16,195 nt of DNA from Acidobacteriota bacterium (GCA_013696385.1 JACCYR010000247.1:1-16195), one strand, 5' to 3'; counted from the first letter of the stretch, positions 1 to 6,964 are shown. Notes: generated from the letters alone by a model not told the origin. Numbers and translations: made by a program.

Positions 1-660
1 AGCACTTTCTTAAAAAAAGATTTACTTTTGGCAATCGGCAATGCGGACGATTTTATGCCGACGGTTGCCGCCGTTCTGCTGTTCGGAAAAAACGAAAAGG
101 TGGCTGAAATTCTGCCGCACACAAGCGTTACGGTTGCGCGTTATTCGGGCGAAAACGGCAACGCACAGATTGTCGAAAAAATTGTTTTAAGCGGAAATCT
201 TTTGTCGCTTTACGAATCTTCAGAGCGTTTTATCAAGCGTTACTGCGACTTGCTGCGGGAAAAACCAAAAAATTCGAGAAACAAACCTGTGCCGATTCAA
301 GCGCGTAGCAGTTATCATCTTTATTCGGTGCGCGAAGCGGTGGCGAATGCGCTGATTCACCGCGATTTAGCTTTGCGCGATATTCCGACTCGTATTTTGA
401 TTTACGACAATGCCGTTGAAATTATCAATCCGCGCCGCACAAACGGTTTTGTGCCGCCCGCTTCAAGAGCAATTCGCTATGGCATTACGCAGCGTTTGAA
501 TCCGCAAATCGCTTCAATTTTTACCAAACGTGAATACGGAACAAACGTGCCGCGCGGCGGTTTGCCGATGTTGCTTCGCCAATCGCGCCTTTTTTCGGGA
601 CAAAAAGTTGAAGTTTATACAACGAATGATGAATTTAAGCTGAAAATTTACGGCGTATAA
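1..660 (+). CDS. ATP-binding protein with RecG-like/AlbA-type C-terminal region (5' truncated by window edge)
   Basis: The reading frame is open from base 1 (Ser-Thr-Phe-Leu-Lys...) to the TAA at 658-660, so only the last 219 codons are visible; the true start lies outside the window. The segment around VREAVANALIHRD (roughly visible residues 110-122) resembles the N-box of a GHKL-type ATPase fold, and YDNAVEIINPRR just after it resembles the following nucleotide-binding strand. Together with the upstream PTVAAVLLFGK stretch this is the layout of the COG2865 family (Schlafen AlbA_2 domain followed by HATPase_c_4), often labelled 'putative transcriptional regulator' or 'ATP-dependent DNA helicase RecG-related'. 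The AlbA_2 half would be upstream. The exact cellular role of these proteins is not settled. It lies convergent to the VWA gene, with a terminator directly after its stop. Confidence 0.75.
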   Translation, partial: STFLKKDLLLAIGNADDFMPTVAAVLLFGKNEKVAEILPHTSVTVARYSGENGNAQIVEKIVLSGNLLSLYESSERFIKRYCDLLREKPKNSRNKPVPIQARSSYHLYSVREAVANALIHRDLALRDIPTRILIYDNAVEIINPRRTNGFVPPASRAIRYGITQRLNPQIASIFTKREYGTNVPRGGLPMLLRQSRLFSGQKVEVYTTNDEFKLKIYGV

Positions 661-697
661 AATAAAAAAGACAGGTTTTACGCCTGTCTTTTTTATT
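661..697. terminator. Bidirectional Rho-independent terminator between convergent genes
   Basis: The arms 661-675 and 683-697 are perfect reverse complements (15 bp) around the 7-nt loop TTTTACG. The GC-rich core GACAGG/CCTGTC is flanked by an A-tract on the left and a T-tract on the right, so it can terminate transcription in both directions. It starts one base after the stop of the plus-strand gene and lies downstream of the minus-strand VWA gene. Confidence 0.9.
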
Positions 698-725
698 GAG
701 TAGTCAGTTTTTTAAATTTCTTTAT

Positions 726-780
726 GTTTTGAGTTCCAACTTTAGTTGGTTCTTAGCCAGCGAAAGTTGGAACTCAAAAC
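726..780. repeat. Long palindromic (REP-like) element
   Basis: Perfect 18-bp inverted repeat: 726-743 (GTTTTGAGTTCCAACTTT) pairs with 763-780. The 19-nt centre can pair further (G745-C761 and TGGTT/AGCCA with one wobble), so nearly the whole 55 nt can fold into one hairpin. It lacks the T-tract of an ordinary terminator and lies beside a proper terminator, so a dispersed repetitive palindrome is more likely. Whether there are other copies in the genome cannot be seen here. Confidence 0.7.
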
Positions 781-835
781 GCTTCGCAAAATGTTAAATG
801 ACTTAAAAAACAGAGTATTAAGTTTCATCGTCAAA

Positions 836-2089
836 TTATTTTTTCTCTTTTGGAGTTGTATAATACGGACGATGTTGGACCACATATTGTTTATCTTCAG
901 GAATACCGTCGCCGTTGACATCTACCTTAACTTCAAGTTTGTATTTTTTCCCCGCTTCCTGATTTTCGCCCGCGTCGTAACCAATGCTGTATTGATTTCG
1001 CATAAAAGTATTGATTGACTGCAGCACACTCGGCAGTTCGCTTTCAAAAGTTACCGGATAATAAAATCCGCCGGATTCTTTGGCAAAAGTATTGAGCGTA
1101 TTTTTGGCTTGCAGAAAAGTCAACCGTCCGGGAAAACCAGTTATTGAATCGGTTGCACCGAGCCGGTCTTCGTAAAGTTTGAGAAACATCTCGCCCGTGC
1201 CAATGATATAAATCGGAATTCCGGTTCTTTGGATAATTTTGCGTATCTCGTCGTAATTTACCCGGCTCATACTGTCAATTCCGGTTGAAACCAGAATTAT
1301 GGCGCGGCGTTTTGAATTGACGCTGACCATTCCGCCATATTCCATCTTTTCTTCTTTTGTGTTTTCCAAAACAACTGAATCGGCTTTGCCGCCGACCAAC
1401 GATAATTTTAACGCATCAAACAAATTGCTGTCGGTAAAAGCCGGATTGTTTCTGAGCAAAAGATTAATCACTTCAGTAATCCGGCGCGGGTCGTTGGTAA
1501 AATCCGTCAGCGGCGTTGGGCGAATATCAAAAGCAATGACTGAGGCGTAATCATCAGGCGGCTTTATGAATTTTGAAAGAAAGTAGGCGACGGGGCGAAC
1601 CATTTCCATCTTTCCCGGTTCAAAGCCGCCGCCGCGATTTGCGGCAGAACCCAAAGCCGCCGCCAATCTGCTGTAATCAACTACCAGCGTAACCGTAATC
1701 GGTGCTTCGGGCGTAGCAAAATTCGTAATTTCCTGCTTAACACCATTTTCAAAAACGGTAAAGTTTTCCTTTTTCAAACCCGTTATAATTTGTCCGGTTT
1801 TTTTGTTATAAACTACCGTGTCAACATTAACGACATTGGTTTTGATTTTTACAACCTCGTCATCAACGACGGCGTTTTTTTCTTCTTCTGCAAGCCGACG
1901 GCGTTCCTCTTCCCTTTTAAGTTCTTCTTCGGTTTTCGGCACAGGACGCTGATTTTTCTTCTCCGTGCCGACCGGCGTTGACGGTTTTTGCTGGCGCGAT
2001 TGTGCAAATGTTATCGCATTAAACGCTAAGAAAAGCGCGGTTAGCACAACAAATAATCTTGAAAAACGGCATAAACAAAAGGTTTGCAT
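836..2089 (-). CDS. Secreted von Willebrand factor A domain protein, acidobacterial VWFA-related family
   Basis: 417 aa. Residues 1-30 form a signal peptide (basic start, hydrophobic 12-27, then FAQS). Residues 45-72 are a highly charged Glu/Lys/Arg stretch, possibly a short coiled coil. The body matches the 'VWFA-related Acidobacterial domain' family: the lead-in VVNVDTVVYNKKTGQIITGL (86-105), DFTVFENG-type strand (109-116), and the A-domain core from about 132. The MIDAS is degenerate: the first motif is D138-Y-S140-R-L instead of DxSxS, and the later position is FTDSNLFDAL near 218-227. Near the C-terminus, DVNGDGIPED (390-399) looks like a calcium-binding loop. The start ATG at 2089 has GAGGT at 2097-2101 with 7-nt spacing. 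Such proteins act outside the cytoplasm and probably bind other proteins; the specific role is unknown. It is convergent with the gene at 1-660 and read independently of the lectin-like gene. Confidence 0.85.
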   Translation of the reverse strand: MQTFCLCRFSRLFVVLTALFLAFNAITFAQSRQQKPSTPVGTEKKNQRPVPKTEEELKREEERRRLAEEEKNAVVDDEVVKIKTNVVNVDTVVYNKKTGQIITGLKKENFTVFENGVKQEITNFATPEAPITVTLVVDYSRLAAALGSAANRGGGFEPGKMEMVRPVAYFLSKFIKPPDDYASVIAFDIRPTPLTDFTNDPRRITEVINLLLRNNPAFTDSNLFDALKLSLVGGKADSVVLENTKEEKMEYGGMVSVNSKRRAIILVSTGIDSMSRVNYDEIRKIIQRTGIPIYIIGTGEMFLKLYEDRLGATDSITGFPGRLTFLQAKNTLNTFAKESGGFYYPVTFESELPSVLQSINTFMRNQYSIGYDAGENQEAGKKYKLEVKVDVNGDGIPEDKQYVVQHRPYYTTPKEKK

Positions 2090-2197
2090 AAATTTTACCT
2101 CGCTAAAATCTTTTTCTCGTTAGATACCAATTGTTGTCTTTTAGTTGGAAGAAATCAATTGAAACTTTTCAGCCTAACCGGAAAAAGCCATAAATAG

Positions 2198-2224
2198 AAA
2201 AAAAGCGGTTGGCAAAAAAGCCGC
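2198..2224 (-). terminator. Probable Rho-independent terminator of the lectin-like gene
   Basis: Read on the minus strand, GCGGCTT (2218-2224) can pair with AACCGC (2205-2210) with one bulged C, closing a short T-rich loop. Seven T residues follow directly (plus-strand A-run 2198-2204). It lies about 53 bp beyond the stop of the gene at 2278-3063. The stem is short, so confidence is moderate. Confidence 0.5.
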
Positions 2225-2277
2225 AAGCAGCATCTTTCTGCCGATTCCGCCATTAAATAACACCTGATTTTTATAGG

Positions 2278-3063
2278 TTAATTACTTGTTTCTGGGTCAA
2301 TTTCAATTTTTACGTCAAACGCGCCAGAATTATCATTTAGATTTCCTTCATTAACGCCCAAAAACAATGCGCCATCGCGGGCGGCGACAAATTCCAGCGA
2401 ATCGCCGATGAAAATAAAATCGTTATTGTCGTCGCCGATAACGGCAATCAAGCCGCCGGTCGGCTCGTCTTTTTTCAGTTTGCCGCTGTCAGACAGCGAT
2501 GCAATACCGCCCGGCGATGTAAGACGTCCGTTGCCCAAAGACACGCGACCGCCGCCGGTAATTTTAATTTTCTGCCCTTTGCGAGCTACCCAACCCGAAT
2601 TTGTCCAGCCGTTTGAAGTGTTATCTGCCAAAACTTTGACATTTAATGTAATGGGCGCAGGAGTTATCGCAGAGGTGTTAGCGGGCGGACTGACTTTCGG
2701 CGAAGGAGTCGGCGTATTATCAGGATTTTTGTTTTGTCCGACAGTGATAATAGTGTCGTTGCCGATTTTTGTTTTATCGGAGCTGCCCGAAGGCGTTTGA
2801 TTTAATGTTTCGACATTTGCCGTCGGTGTCGAATCCGCATCAAAAGTAATTGATTCTATTTCGTCGGCGGAATAATTCATCTGGCGTTGGCGCGTGCCGT
2901 CATCAAAAAGAACAGTGAATTTTCCGCCATTGAAACTAATAATTTTGCCTTTGATAATTCTGCCGTCTTTCAGCCGAATAGTATCGCCAAAAGCTAGAAC
3001 AGTCATAAACAAAACTATACAAAAAAGAAATATAATTTGAACAAACTTGGATTTAAACACCAT
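2278..3063 (-). CDS. Secreted protein with C-terminal LecA/PA-IL-like lectin domain
   Basis: 261 aa from ATG 3063. An in-frame ATG at 3108 would add 15 residues in front of the signal peptide and has no clear Shine-Dalgarno, whereas 3063 has GGAGA at 3068-3072. Residues 1-26 are a signal peptide. Residues 27-75 form a small beta-rich module (DTIRLKDGRIIKGKI... ADEIESITFD). Residues 76-138 are a Thr/Pro/Asn-rich linker. Residues 140-256 resemble the P. aeruginosa galactose lectin LecA: GWTNSGWVARKGQKIKITGGG, TGGLIAVIGD (202-211), and the terminal LGVNEGNLNDNSGAFDVKI (235-253), matching LecA's calcium/galactose loop ending NNSGSF. Against my recollection of LecA, the loop is two residues shorter and calcium ligands are only partly kept (Glu for Asp, Asp for one Asn). 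Carbohydrate binding is therefore plausible but unproven; it may be an adhesive or cell-surface module. Confidence 0.75.
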   Translation of the reverse strand: MVFKSKFVQIIFLFCIVLFMTVLAFGDTIRLKDGRIIKGKIISFNGGKFTVLFDDGTRQRQMNYSADEIESITFDADSTPTANVETLNQTPSGSSDKTKIGNDTIITVGQNKNPDNTPTPSPKVSPPANTSAITPAPITLNVKVLADNTSNGWTNSGWVARKGQKIKITGGGRVSLGNGRLTSPGGIASLSDSGKLKKDEPTGGLIAVIGDDNNDFIFIGDSLEFVAARDGALFLGVNEGNLNDNSGAFDVKIEIDPETSN

Positions 3064-3284
3064 ATTTTCTCCATAGATTTTTTGAAATTTTGCGATTTTC
3101 ACAATCAATTGCCAGCTCTGTTAAAATGTTTTTATCAAAGAATCACCTTTGCAAAGCAGAATCTTCGGCTAAAAGACAGATGCTCAATTTTTTTAATAAG
3201 ATTGCAGAAATTTACAAGAAATAATTATGAACTTTTATTACGCACAATTATATACAAACTTTGTGCGGTTGTGAAATAAATTTT
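3064..3284. other. Leader/upstream region of the lectin-like gene
   Basis: No credible gene is seen. The Shine-Dalgarno of the lectin-like gene is at 3068-3072. A small perfect dyad, CGCACAA (3241-3247) with TTGTGCG (3261-3267) around 13 nt, is the only structure noticed. I could not identify a convincing -35/-10 pair, although the promoter of the minus-strand lectin-like gene must lie here or within the adjacent element. Confidence 0.5.
3068..3072 (-). promoter_or_regulatory. Ribosome binding site deciding the start of the lectin-like gene
   Basis: Minus-strand GGAGA lies 4 nt before ATG 3063. No comparable site precedes the upstream in-frame ATG at 3108, so the shorter protein starting MVFKSK is preferred; it also puts the signal peptide at the very N-terminus. 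Confidence 0.8.
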
Positions 3285-3457
3285 TGCTTAGAAGCTGTTT
3301 GGAAATTAGTAAATTTATAGATTTTGCCCAAAATAGACCACAGATTTGACTGATTTAACTGATTGGCACGGATAATATCAGTGAAAATCTGTCTCACCCA
3401 TATCATTTGTGGTCTATTTTTTCATTAACTCTTTAATTTTAAAACAGCTGCTTAGAA
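3285..3457. mobile_element. MITE-like non-autonomous element (3293-3449) with target-site duplication
   Basis: The terminal inverted repeats start AGCTGTTT at the left (3293-3300) and, reading inward from the right end (3449-3442), AGCTGTTT again. The next two bases differ and then AAATTA matches on both sides, giving 14 of 16 matching positions. Immediately outside, GCTTAGA is present at 3286-3292 and 3450-3456. The direct repeat is 9 bp (TGCTTAGAA, 3285-3293 and 3449-3457) if the ambiguous end bases are counted. There is no ORF inside. Termini plus flanking duplication are the signature of transposition by a DDE-type transposase acting in trans; the IS family is not identified. The right end is 10 bp after the stop of the DUF971 gene. 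Confidence 0.75.
3330..3420. repeat. Palindromic repeat inside the MITE-like element
   Basis: AAAATAGACCACA (3330-3342) is a perfect inverted repeat of 3408-3420. An inner alternative pairing exists between CAGATTT (3341-3347) and AAATCTG (3385-3391). On the plus strand the right arm runs into six T residues (3417-3422), so it could also terminate transcription. Words CACAGATTT, CACGGAT and GTGAAAATC are shared with the palindrome at 6965-7033, suggesting a common repeat family. Confidence 0.7.
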
Positions 3458-3467
3458 AAATACAGCA

Positions 3468-3761
3468 TTAAACCGTGCCGAGTTCTCTTAAATAATTAAA
3501 ACTAAAAATACCCGTGTCGTGTCCGTCGCTGAAATTGAAATTGAGCGCGTAACGTCCGACGATACCAACATTTTTAAATATCAAATCGGCGGCGACATTT
3601 TCGTCTTTCAAGACTTTTTCGCCAGTCCATTCATTGACGCAGCTCGCGCACGGACACGCCCGTCTGAGCTGCGCGGCATTGTATTTTGTTGTCTTGCCGT
3701 CTGACCAAGTTATTGAAATTTCGGAATCGTTTTCTTCGACGATTTGTGTCGGTTCAATCAT
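3468..3761 (-). CDS. DUF971 (gamma-butyrobetaine hydroxylase-like N-terminal domain) protein
   Basis: 97 aa. The whole protein is one DUF971 domain: ITWSDGK (17-23), the hallmark LRRACPCASCVNEWTG (32-47) with three Cys, and GRYALNFNFSDGHDTGIFSFNYLREL (70-95). In this family the Cys-rich loop is thought to bind metal, and the domain is also found at the C-terminus of HCF101-type Mrp/ApbC iron-sulfur carrier proteins and the N-terminus of gamma-butyrobetaine hydroxylase. A role in iron-sulfur or metal handling is inference. Its ATG overlaps the ytxJ stop by one base (TAATG), so translation is probably coupled. It is the last gene of the glgP unit; a MITE-like element lies just beyond its stop. 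Confidence 0.9.
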   Translation of the reverse strand: MIEPTQIVEENDSEISITWSDGKTTKYNAAQLRRACPCASCVNEWTGEKVLKDENVAADLIFKNVGIVGRYALNFNFSDGHDTGIFSFNYLRELGTV

Positions 3762-4087
3762 TACGATCTCAAATTTTCTTCCACATCACTTGCCGTAACG
3801 TCGTAATGTGAAGCGTGATAGACGGGTTTGCCGTCTTTTATCACAATTGCTTGCGGCGATTCGTGGCGAATGTCCGTTTTTTCGGCAAGCGCGTTGGAAA
3901 CGTTCCGCGCTCTTTGCATAATAATTAAGTTAATATCCGCGTCGGCGTTGGAGATTTCCTGATAAACGCCCGAACTTATCGGACAGGTCAAGCTGTGTTT
4001 GAAAAGCGCAACCGGCGTTTCGTTTGATTGTTGAAAGAGTTGGTCTAACTCTTCGGTTGAGTTAATTTCGTTAAATCTTGCTTTCAT
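3761..4087 (-). CDS. ytxJ: Bacilliredoxin-type monothiol protein (YtxJ/BrxC family)
   Basis: 108 aa, full length for the family. A thioredoxin-like fold with the single-Cys active site TCPIS (C35) and cis-Pro region ESPQA (P78) matches Bacillus YtxJ/BrxC, which removes bacillithiol from S-bacillithiolated proteins. A C-terminal segment GKPVYHASHYDVTASDVEENL is also typical. The presence of this gene implies the organism makes bacillithiol or a similar low-molecular-weight thiol; the biosynthesis genes are not in the window. The start at 4087 lies 15 bp after the glgP stop with AAGGT about 12 nt upstream, and the stop overlaps the DUF971 start, so all three genes are probably one transcript. 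Confidence 0.9.
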   Translation of the reverse strand: MKARFNEINSTEELDQLFQQSNETPVALFKHSLTCPISSGVYQEISNADADINLIIMQRARNVSNALAEKTDIRHESPQAIVIKDGKPVYHASHYDVTASDVEENLRS

Positions 4088-4102
4088 TTTTATGTTTTTA
4101 CC

Positions 4103-6307
4103 TTAGGTATAAATTTTCTCGATATAATCCTTCACCATTCTATCACTTGAAAATTGCGGTGTCAGCGTAATCAGCGCATTTTTCATTCGCCGAATCCATT
4201 CACTTGGCAAACCGCTTTCGTCTTTTGCGTAGTAAGTCGGGATAACTTCCGTTTCCAAAATCTGATAAAGCGATTCGGCATCTTCTGCATCAATCGTTTC
4301 CTGAGATTTTTCATTATCATCTTGCAAAATGCCAATGGCAAAACCGTTTTCGCCATTGTAACCTTCAATCCACCAACCGTCTAAAATCGAAAGATTCAAT
4401 CCGCCGTTCATTGCTACTTTCTGACCGCTCGTGCCGCTGGCTTCGAGCGGACGGCGCGGAACATTCATCCAAACGTCAACGCCCTGCACCAGATAACGCG
4501 CAACTTCCTGGTCGTAATCTTCAAGGAAAACGGCGCGTCGCTGCCACTGGGAATTTTCGTCCAAACTCAGCAAATTTTGCAGCAGCAATTTGGCAGCGCG
4601 ATCCTGCGGATGTGCTTTACCGGCGAAGACAAACTGTACAGGCTTTTCAACATTGTTCACAATTTTTAAAAGTCTTTCCAAATCCGATAAAAGCAGATTC
4701 CAACGCTTATAAGCAGCTATGCGCCGCGCAAAACCGATAGTCAAAATGTCAGGCGAAAAAAGTTTGCTTGTGTTTTCACGTTCATTGATGGTGTCGTGCA
4801 GACCAGTTTCTGTCGAAAATGTTTTCAGCCGGATAAAGGAAATCAGCAATTGTTTGACTAGCTGATGAGCGTTCCAGATTTTGTCGGCGGGAATTTTTTC
4901 TACGCCCGCGCGCCACGCCGCCGCATCGTGCAAAACTTCTGCCCAATGTTTGCCGATATATTTTTCATAAATTGTTTGAAAAGACGGCGCAACCCAGGTT
5001 GGCGCGTGAACGCCGTTGGTAATGTATGTTATCGGAACATTATCGGCTTGCGTAATTTCGGGAAACAGCTTTAACCACAACTGGCGCGAAACCTCGCCGT
5101 GTTTTTTGCTAACGCCGTTTGCCGAGCGCGTCAGCCGAATAGCGAGCGGTGTCATTCCAAACCATTCGGATTTATCGTCGGGATTTGTGCGTCCGAGTTC
5201 GTAAAGTTGTTCTTCCGAAATTTTTAGTGAACTGATAAAGTTTGCATCAAAACAATCTTTTATCTGCGAGAGAGGAAAATTGTCGTTGCCCGCCGCAACC
5301 GGCGTGTGTGTGGTAAAAACGCATTTTTCTTTGACGAAAGAAACCGCGTCGGCAAAATCCGCATTTTCGCGTTCTTCCAAAAACTCCCGCGTAAGTTCGA
5401 GCGTCAGAAATGCCGAATGTCCTTCGTTCAAATGATAAACGACAGGCTCGATGCCGAGTTTTCTCAGAAGCCGAACTCCGCCGATGCCGAGAATTTTTTC
5501 CTGCACAATCCGCGTTTCCGTGTCGCCGCCGTAAAGATGTCCAGTAATCAAACGGTCAATTTCATCATTTTCGGCAACGTTTGTGTCAAGCAGATAAAGC
5601 GAAATTCTGCCGATGTTTGCCAGCCAAGCCTGCGCGAAAACCGCCCGCCCGCGAATGTGAATCATCACCAGAGTTCTTTCGCCGTTTTCATTTAAAACCG
5701 GCTGTAGTGCGAGTTCGCTTGCAAAGGAATCCGAATATCTTTCTTCCTGCCAACCGTCGTGCGCGATTTCCTGGCGAAAATAACCATAACGATAAAAAAG
5801 TCCGACGGCGACAAGCGGAACGTTTCCGTCGCTGGCAGATTTTAAATGGTCGCCCGCCAGGATGCCGAGACCGCCCGAATAAATCGGCAAAGAATTGTGA
5901 ACTCCGTATTCGGCGCAAAAATACGCCACCGGATTTTCCGGCGTGATTTTTCCAAAACTTTTCGGCGAAGACGAGTGATAATTTTCAAACTCTTCGGCAA
6001 AACGCTGCAACTTTGCGACATAATCGGTATCGTTAGCCTTTTGCCAAAGCTGCAATCCTTTAACATTTTTTAATAAAACGCGCGGATTTTGCTCGCACTT
6101 TTCCCAAAGTGCCGGGTCGAGTTCGCGGAAAAGATTAACGCCGTCCGGTTTCCATGACCAGAAAAAGTTCCACGAAAGTGTTTCTAAAAATTGAAGGTTT
6201 TCGGGAAGTTCGCGTTTGAAGTAAAAATCGTTTCTAAAAGTTTGTTCTGATTCAACGCTCAAGGTTGGTTGCATATTGGTAAAAGTTTCGGTTGAGATCT
6301 CCTTCAT
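4103..6307 (-). CDS. glgP: Alpha-glucan (glycogen/maltodextrin) phosphorylase, GT35 family
   Basis: 734 aa. It cleaves alpha-1,4-glucans with phosphate to release glucose-1-phosphate in the cytoplasm, using pyridoxal phosphate. Residues 33-85 are the DUF3417 N-terminal module of the short 'alpha-glucan family phosphorylase' type. Typical blocks follow: CAEYGVHNSLPIYSGGLGILAG (131-152), YHLNEGHSAF (291-300), FTTHTPVAAGND (331-342), ITNGVHAPTW (429-438), GFARRIAAYKR (525-535), FAGKAHPQD (561-569), and EASGTSGQKVAMNGG (622-636), where K630 is the expected PLP lysine. An open frame extends to a TTG at 6370, but that overlaps a promoter, so ATG 6307 is preferred; its Shine-Dalgarno is weak. It heads the unit glgP-ytxJ-DUF971. 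Confidence 0.93.
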   Translation of the reverse strand: MKEISTETFTNMQPTLSVESEQTFRNDFYFKRELPENLQFLETLSWNFFWSWKPDGVNLFRELDPALWEKCEQNPRVLLKNVKGLQLWQKANDTDYVAKLQRFAEEFENYHSSSPKSFGKITPENPVAYFCAEYGVHNSLPIYSGGLGILAGDHLKSASDGNVPLVAVGLFYRYGYFRQEIAHDGWQEERYSDSFASELALQPVLNENGERTLVMIHIRGRAVFAQAWLANIGRISLYLLDTNVAENDEIDRLITGHLYGGDTETRIVQEKILGIGGVRLLRKLGIEPVVYHLNEGHSAFLTLELTREFLEERENADFADAVSFVKEKCVFTTHTPVAAGNDNFPLSQIKDCFDANFISSLKISEEQLYELGRTNPDDKSEWFGMTPLAIRLTRSANGVSKKHGEVSRQLWLKLFPEITQADNVPITYITNGVHAPTWVAPSFQTIYEKYIGKHWAEVLHDAAAWRAGVEKIPADKIWNAHQLVKQLLISFIRLKTFSTETGLHDTINERENTSKLFSPDILTIGFARRIAAYKRWNLLLSDLERLLKIVNNVEKPVQFVFAGKAHPQDRAAKLLLQNLLSLDENSQWQRRAVFLEDYDQEVARYLVQGVDVWMNVPRRPLEASGTSGQKVAMNGGLNLSILDGWWIEGYNGENGFAIGILQDDNEKSQETIDAEDAESLYQILETEVIPTYYAKDESGLPSEWIRRMKNALITLTPQFSSDRMVKDYIEKIYT

Positions 6308-6354
6308 AATAAGTTTTTCTTTATTAGGATTTTGAAAAGGGAATGTATTCCCGA

Positions 6355-6384
6355 AACTATAAACTATCAACTTGCAACTATCAA
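6355..6384 (-). promoter_or_regulatory. Near-consensus sigma-70 promoter of glgP, made of heptanucleotide repeats
   Basis: On the minus strand, TTGATA (plus 6379-6384) is followed after exactly 17 bp by TATAGT (plus 6356-6361), each one base from consensus. Transcription would start near 6349, giving a leader of about 42 nt to ATG 6307. The same stretch is four 7-bp units on the plus strand: AACTATA, AACTATC, AACTTGC, AACTATC (6355-6382). The promoter is thus embedded in a short tandem repeat. Confidence 0.75.
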
Positions 6385-6398
6385 ATGATTGGTGAAAT

Positions 6399-6941
6399 TT
6401 AAAAATTCTGGTGTTTTATAAATTTCTCGGCATCGGCGGAAGAAAAGAAAACGAGATTGACTTGTTTGATAATTCCATTTTGCGCCAGAAAATCTTTTAC
6501 AGCTTGAGAAGCGACTTGAGCGGCTTCGTCCTTCGGATAACCAAACGCGCCGGTTGAAATTGACGGAAAAGAAATTGTTTCCAAATTATCTTCGACTGCT
6601 AAATCAAGCGAATTTTTATAACAATCAGCCAGCAATTCCGCATCTCTGTCTTGATTTCTGCCATAAATCGGTCCAACCGTGTGAATAACAAATTTTGCCG
6701 CCAACTCTCCGCCCGAAGTGATAACGGCTTCGCCTGTCGGAAGACCTTTCGGGAATTTATTACGGCGAATTTCCTGACATTCATCTAAAATCTGTCGCCC
6801 GCCGACGCGATGAATTGCGCCGTCAACGCCTCCGCCGCCAAGCAAAGTTGAATTTGCCGCGTTGACAATTGCGTCAACATTTTCTTGTGTGATGTCGCTG
6901 ACTTTGATAATTACTCGACCTTCAAGAAATTCTTTTTTCAT
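6399..6941 (-). CDS. Macro-domain protein, probable O-acetyl-ADP-ribose deacetylase
   Basis: 180 aa, a single MacroD/YmdB-type domain. Key segments are DITQENVDAIVNAANSTLLG (16-35), GGGGVDGAIHR (35-45; D40 at the usual catalytic aspartate site), the PTGEAVIT strand (68-75), VIHTVGPIYG (85-94), and the phosphate-binding ISTGAFGYP (128-136). Family members hydrolyse O-acetyl-ADP-ribose and remove ADP-ribose from modified proteins, so a cytoplasmic NAD-metabolite or stress role is expected. ATG 6941 has only a weak GAG upstream. It lies on the same strand as glgP, but glgP has its own promoter in the 91-bp gap. A palindromic repeat separates it from the propeller gene upstream. Confidence 0.92.
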   Translation of the reverse strand: MKKEFLEGRVIIKVSDITQENVDAIVNAANSTLLGGGGVDGAIHRVGGRQILDECQEIRRNKFPKGLPTGEAVITSGGELAAKFVIHTVGPIYGRNQDRDAELLADCYKNSLDLAVEDNLETISFPSISTGAFGYPKDEAAQVASQAVKDFLAQNGIIKQVNLVFFSSADAEKFIKHQNF

Positions 6942-6964
6942 TATCTCATTTTAATTTGAAATAA

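Noticed and set aside
661..780. CRISPR-like repeats in the palindromic gap
   Set aside because: There are only single hairpins; no regularly spaced direct repeats with unique spacers are seen here or elsewhere in the window.
746..1018. Plus-strand 90-aa reading frame opposite the VWA gene 3' end
   Set aside because: It starts inside the palindrome, overlaps the well-supported VWA gene antisense, and its protein is hydrophobic without a recognisable domain or Shine-Dalgarno.
4411..5946. Several long plus-strand frames opposite glgP (for example 4411-4740, 5306-5695, 5581-5946)
   Set aside because: They are antisense to strongly conserved phosphorylase sequence, with Arg/Asn-rich low-quality products typical of codon-usage shadows.
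6308..6370. Alternative TTG start for glgP at 6370
   Set aside because: The extension lies on the predicted -10 and repeat array, begins with TTG without a Shine-Dalgarno, and would precede the likely transcription start.
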